From assembly GCA_943736015.1 (NCBI GenBank), contig OX031057.1, positions 61,400,001 to 61,464,000 on the forward strand: DNA of 64,000 bases, in the 5' to 3' direction. This document shows, in pieces, positions 59,988 to 64,000 of the stretch (position 1 is the first letter of the stretch; each line of letters begins with the position of its first letter). Made by a program: the position numbers and the translations under genes. This DNA is from Tridacna crocea (lineage: Eukaryota; Mollusca; Bivalvia; Cardiida; Cardiidae). The notes beneath the pieces were generated by a model that was not told the origin of the DNA, did not search any database, and was given only the letters and a program-made list of their open reading frames with translations.

Positions 59988-62900
59988 ATGAGGGAAATTG
60001 AAATGCAAGAAAGAGCAAATCAGCCAAAGCAAAAGATTGAATACAATTTTGATGTTACAAAACATATTAGGCTTGTTCCTCCATTTCAAGAAAAAGAAGT
60101 TGATAAATACTTCCTACACTTTGAAAAAGTTGCAGAAAACTTAAATTGGCCAAAAGAGCACTGGACTTTGCTTCTGCAAAGTGTTTTGATAGGCAAAGCT
60201 CGTGAAATTTATACACAACTAGGTGTTGAACAATGTCATCATTATGAGACTGTTAAAGAACTTATTCTCAAAGGTTATGAGCTGGTCCCAGAAGCATATA
60301 GACAAAAATTTAGAAATTGTAAAAAAGATTCTAACCAGACTCATGTTGAATTTGCTAGAAACAAAGAACAGTTATTTGATAGATGGTGCTGTTCTAAGAA
60401 AATAGACCAAAATTTTGATAAACTCCGACAACTTATGTTAGTTGAAGAATTCAAACGTTGTATTCAATTTGATGTTAAGACATTCTTAGACGAAAAACAA
60501 GTTGAAACTTTAGAAGAAGCAGCTCGTCTGGCTGATAATTACTATCTTACACATAAAGTTTCTTTTATTGCTAAAGCAAAACCTACTTCCTCACATCCCC
60601 AAAATAAATTTACGTCTGGTAATTCATCTGGCATGCCCAGTCAATCCAATACACCCAAACCCAATTCTACTAGTGAAACCAAAAGTCAATATCCCTTATC
60701 TCGACCCACTTGTAACTATTGTAAGAAACCTGGTCACCTTGTTTCTGAATGTTTGAAATTAAAAAGGAAGTTAGAAAGTGATGAAGCCAAGCCAACAGGG
60801 CTCACCACTCTTAGACCAAGGCCACAGTCTTCTATTAAAACCAATACAATTGACATAGTCACAAAACCCAAGTCTGATTCTAATATGGAGATTTTTGAAC
60901 CATTTATGTTGAATGGTTTTGTATCACTTTCAGGTGATAATTGCCCACCTACCCCTATTAAAATTTTAAGAGACACAGGAGCTTCTCAATCTCTTATTTT
61001 AGCAGATATACTGCCTTTTTCTGAGAAGACTTCTTCCGGTACTAGTGTCCTTATTCAGGGTGTAGAGTGTGGAACTGTTAATATCCCTCTCCATTACGTT
61101 AATTTGTCATCAGATTTGGTTACTGGGCCTGTGGTTATTGGTATTAAACCTTCCTTACCATTTAAAGGTGTCCATTTATTGCTAGGCAATGACTTAGCTG
61201 GAGATAAGGTTGTGGTTAATCCACTTGTAACTGACACACCAAATATAGGTCAAACAGATGACCCTATCGAGCAGGAAATTCCTGACTTGTATCCTTCTTG
61301 TGCAGTTACCCGAGCTATGGCTAAGAAGGCCATTTTGAAAAACTCAAACTCTGACATTGACTTGACGGATACTTTTATCGGTCAATATTTTAATAATGAG
61401 ATTAAAAAGTCTCTTGATCCCAGTTTGTCCGATACTCAGACAGACTCGTCAATGTCTTGTCATTTACCACCACGGTCTATTGACCAAGGTCATGACACAC
61501 TGTCAAAGTCACAGCTTATCCAGGAACAGCAGACTGATCCTGAGATTTCAAAATTAATTTTTAGGGCTTTACCTGAAGATGAAATTTCACAGGTCCCAAT
61601 GTGTTACTATATAAAGAATAGTATTCTTATGAGAAAATGGCGACCATTTGATGTCCCAGCTGATGATGAATGGGCTGTTTACCACCAAATTGTGGTTCCA
61701 AAGTCATATCGTCATGAAATACTAAGTATAGCCCATGAAAGTCCTATGTCAGGTCATCTAGGTATAAACAAGACCTATCACAAAATTATTACTCATTTTT
61801 ATTGGCCTGGTCTCAAATCAGATGTCAGTAAATATTGTAAAACTTGCCATACATGTCAAATGGTAGGTAAACCCAACCAAACCATTCCCAAAGCTCAATT
61901 ACAACCTATTCCTGCTTTTGATGAACCTTTCAGTAGGATACTTATAGATTGTGTTGGTCCTTTACCTCGAACCAAGTCAGGAAATGAGTATCTCTTAACA
62001 ATTATGTGTACTTCTACACGTTTTCCTGAAGCTATTCCTTTAAGGAACATCAAAACAAAGTCAATAGTCAAAGCTCTTATAAAATTTTTCACATTTGTTG
62101 GTCTTCCAAAATCAGTTCAGTCTGATCAAGGGTCAAATTTTATGTCTGGTATATTCCAACAGGTTATGCATGAATTAGGGATTAAGCAATACAGGTCATC
62201 CGCTTATCACCCTGAAAGTCAAGGTGCTTTAGAAAGATTTCACCAGACATTAAAAAATATGATAAGATCATATTGCTTTGACACTGAAAAAGATTGGGAT
62301 GAGGGCATCCATTTGTTACTATTTGCAGTCAGAGAATCTGTACAAGAATCTCTTGGTTTCAGCCCTTTTGAATTAGTTTTTGGTCATTCTGTTCGTGGAC
62401 CTTTAAAACTTTTGAAAGAGAAATTTCTTTCAAATGATGAAACACCTTTGAATTTACTGCAGTATGTTTCTGACTTCAGAAATAGACTGTCTAGGGCATG
62501 TGAGGTTGCTAGGTCTAATCTTAAAACGTCTCAGGGCAAAATGAAAGCAAGATATGACAGCCATGTTATAGATAGAAAATTTAAACCAGGTGACAAAGTC
62601 CTTGCTCTTTTGCCAATACCTGGCAGACCTCTACAGGCAAGATATTTTGGACCCTACACTATTGACAAGAAAACAAGTGATTTAAACTATATAATTAATA
62701 CTCCAGGAAGGCGTAAAAACAAACAAATGTGTCATGTAAATATGTTAAAGGAATACTTTGACAGAGATAGCTCTATTTCAAAACCAATTACAGTTGTAAA
62801 AACTGTCCCACAAGAATCAAATGTATCTGATCTTGAAGTAAATTCGGACTTTATTGATAAATCTGATCCTGGTCCATCTAAACTTGAGAATTCTGATATT

Positions 62901-64000
62901 TTGAGAAACCTCGACAACAAACTTTCTCACTTGGAACCATCACAGCAGGAAGAGCTGAAACAGTTGATACATGAATATGAACATTTATTTCCTGATATCC
63001 CCACAAGAACTGATAAAATCTATCATGATGTCATTGTGGAAGATTCTAAACCAATAAAGCAACATCCATATAGAATGAATCCTTTGAAACAGAAATACCT
63101 CCAAGATGAAGTAAAATACTTACTGGAAAATGACTTTATTGAACCTAGCCAGAGTAATTACAGTTCACCATGTATATTAGTACCCAAATCAAATGGAACT
63201 TATAGAATGTGTACTGACTATCGTAAAGTGAACTCTGTGACAAAAACAGACTCTTTTCCAATACCAAGAATTGATGACTGTATTGACAAAGTTGGAAATT
63301 CTAAATATGTCACCAAATTTGACCTGCTAAAAGGATTCTGGCAAGTTCCACTGACTGATAGAGCAAAAGAAGTATCAGCCTTTGCTACTCCAAACGGTCT
63401 GTACCAATACAAAGTTATGCCGTTTGGGATGAAAAATTCTCCTGCAACGTTTCAGCGACTTATAAACAACGTTATATGTGGATTAGATGGCTGTGATGCA
63501 TATATTGATGATGTCATCATCTACTCAGACAGTTGGAGTGACCACCTTCAAAGAATCAGGAAGTTCTTCGACCGACTCAGTAAAGCGAAACTGACTGTGA
63601 ATCTTGCAAAAACTGAATTTTGTCATGCTACTGTAACATTTCTAGGACATCTTGTGGGACAGGGTCAAGTTAAACCTTTAGAAGCTAAAGTCAATGCTAT
63701 CTCTGAGTTTCCTGTGCCTAAATGTAAAAGACAGCTGATGCGATTTCTTGGTATGGCTGGCTACTACAGGAAATTCTGTAAAAATTTCTCAGGTATTGCT
63801 GAACCTTTAACAAATTTACTAAAGAAAAGCACAAAGTTCAAATGGAATGACAAATGTCAAGATGCATTTGATCGTCTAAAAGCCATACTAAAGAGCGCAC
63901 CAGTTCTCTTGGCACCTGATTTTGACAAATGTTTCAAATTAGCTGTTGATGCAAGTGATGTTGGTATTGGTGCTGTTCTTTTACAAGAAGATAATAATGG
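59988..64000 (+). CDS. gag-pol: Gag-Pol polyprotein of copy 2, 3' end outside the window
   Basis: The ATG at 59988 corresponds to 37262. The frame stays open for 1337 complete codons and two bases, to the window edge. It covers Gag, protease, integrase and reverse transcriptase and stops inside RNase H, shortly after the first catalytic Asp (residue 1321). The expected stop would lie at about 64302-64304. The segments I compared match copy 1, including zinc knuckle, DTGAS, integrase and YIDD regions, so both copies would encode the same protein. Its promoter would be the LTR at 59467-59984. Confidence 0.93.
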   Translation, partial: MREIEMQERANQPKQKIEYNFDVTKHIRLVPPFQEKEVDKYFLHFEKVAENLNWPKEHWTLLLQSVLIGKAREIYTQLGVEQCHHYETVKELILKGYELVPEAYRQKFRNCKKDSNQTHVEFARNKEQLFDRWCCSKKIDQNFDKLRQLMLVEEFKRCIQFDVKTFLDEKQVETLEEAARLADNYYLTHKVSFIAKAKPTSSHPQNKFTSGNSSGMPSQSNTPKPNSTSETKSQYPLSRPTCNYCKKPGHLVSECLKLKRKLESDEAKPTGLTTLRPRPQSSIKTNTIDIVTKPKSDSNMEIFEPFMLNGFVSLSGDNCPPTPIKILRDTGASQSLILADILPFSEKTSSGTSVLIQGVECGTVNIPLHYVNLSSDLVTGPVVIGIKPSLPFKGVHLLLGNDLAGDKVVVNPLVTDTPNIGQTDDPIEQEIPDLYPSCAVTRAMAKKAILKNSNSDIDLTDTFIGQYFNNEIKKSLDPSLSDTQTDSSMSCHLPPRSIDQGHDTLSKSQLIQEQQTDPEISKLIFRALPEDEISQVPMCYYIKNSILMRKWRPFDVPADDEWAVYHQIVVPKSYRHEILSIAHESPMSGHLGINKTYHKIITHFYWPGLKSDVSKYCKTCHTCQMVGKPNQTIPKAQLQPIPAFDEPFSRILIDCVGPLPRTKSGNEYLLTIMCTSTRFPEAIPLRNIKTKSIVKALIKFFTFVGLPKSVQSDQGSNFMSGIFQQVMHELGIKQYRSSAYHPESQGALERFHQTLKNMIRSYCFDTEKDWDEGIHLLLFAVRESVQESLGFSPFELVFGHSVRGPLKLLKEKFLSNDETPLNLLQYVSDFRNRLSRACEVARSNLKTSQGKMKARYDSHVIDRKFKPGDKVLALLPIPGRPLQARYFGPYTIDKKTSDLNYIINTPGRRKNKQMCHVNMLKEYFDRDSSISKPITVVKTVPQESNVSDLEVNSDFIDKSDPGPSKLENSDILRNLDNKLSHLEPSQQEELKQLIHEYEHLFPDIPTRTDKIYHDVIVEDSKPIKQHPYRMNPLKQKYLQDEVKYLLENDFIEPSQSNYSSPCILVPKSNGTYRMCTDYRKVNSVTKTDSFPIPRIDDCIDKVGNSKYVTKFDLLKGFWQVPLTDRAKEVSAFATPNGLYQYKVMPFGMKNSPATFQRLINNVICGLDGCDAYIDDVIIYSDSWSDHLQRIRKFFDRLSKAKLTVNLAKTEFCHATVTFLGHLVGQGQVKPLEAKVNAISEFPVPKCKRQLMRFLGMAGYYRKFCKNFSGIAEPLTNLLKKSTKFKWNDKCQDAFDRLKAILKSAPVLLAPDFDKCFKLAVDASDVGIGAVLLQEDNN

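Larger units (their letters stand above)
59467..64000 (+). mobile_element. Gmr1-like retrotransposon, copy 2 (cut by the window end)
   Basis: The first 4534 bp of the same element at a constant offset of 22726 bp from copy 1. Every segment I compared is identical, including the missing CAGTT and the missing U5 end. It is the product of satellite-plus-element duplication rather than an independent insertion. Confidence 0.95.

Noticed and set aside
59467..64000. Copy 2 as an independent transposition into a hot spot
   Set aside because: It shares the target base, the 20-bp U5 loss, the missing CAGTT and the flanking satellite variants with copy 1, so duplication is the better explanation.
28400..64000. 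The large duplication as an assembly error
   Set aside because: Not excluded, but the two blocks differ by real-looking substitutions, patchy variants and one missing unit, which a simple assembly repeat would not produce.

Overview
The window is a megasatellite: about 32 head-to-tail copies of a unit of roughly 1.69 kb (1686-1693 bp), all in the same orientation. It is interrupted by one complete Ty3/gypsy-type LTR retrotransposon (36741-42351) and, at the right edge, by a second copy of the same insertion (59467 to the window end). Nothing resembles a single-copy host gene, rRNA, tRNA or CRISPR array. The retrotransposon type, the AT-rich satellite and a piggyBac-like MITE point to an animal genome. 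The Gmr1-type pol order is known mainly from deuterostomes and some other, mostly marine, animals, so a marine invertebrate or fish is my guess; the species cannot be read from the sequence.

Layout: 1-36740 holds satellite units 1-22, the last one interrupted. 36741-42351 is the retrotransposon: a 5' LTR missing its last 20 bp and the primer-binding site, one 1438-residue Gag-Pol frame, a polypurine tract, a full 543-bp 3' LTR, and a 4-bp CTAA target duplication. 42352-43010 is the rest of unit 22, carrying a 221-bp TTAA-flanked MITE at 42668-42888. 43011-59466 holds units 23-32. 59467-64000 is the second retrotransposon copy, cut by the window end inside RNase H.

Each satellite unit is composite. 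Using unit 1 coordinates, 150-278 is a decayed relic of the same MITE family that later jumped into unit 22. Positions 314-436 carry four CCAAT boxes, 462-471 a GGCGCC-centred palindrome, 504-511 a TATA-like CATAAAAG, 705-713 a variable C tract, and 752-757 an AATAAA. From about 811 to the end, and into the next unit, there are about six diverged monomers of 160-180 bp.

The Gag-Pol frame has the order Gag, protease, integrase, reverse transcriptase, RNase H. This is the copia-like order found in the Gmr1 group of Ty3/gypsy elements, and the capsid region looks SCAN-like. The second copy sits at the same satellite base and shares the same 5' LTR deletion. The satellite units to its left carry the same rare variants as those left of the first copy. 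The second copy therefore arose by segmental amplification of satellite plus retrotransposon (offset 22726 bp at the insertion), not by a new transposition. Hybrid units and repeated three-unit blocks show unequal exchange at work in the array.
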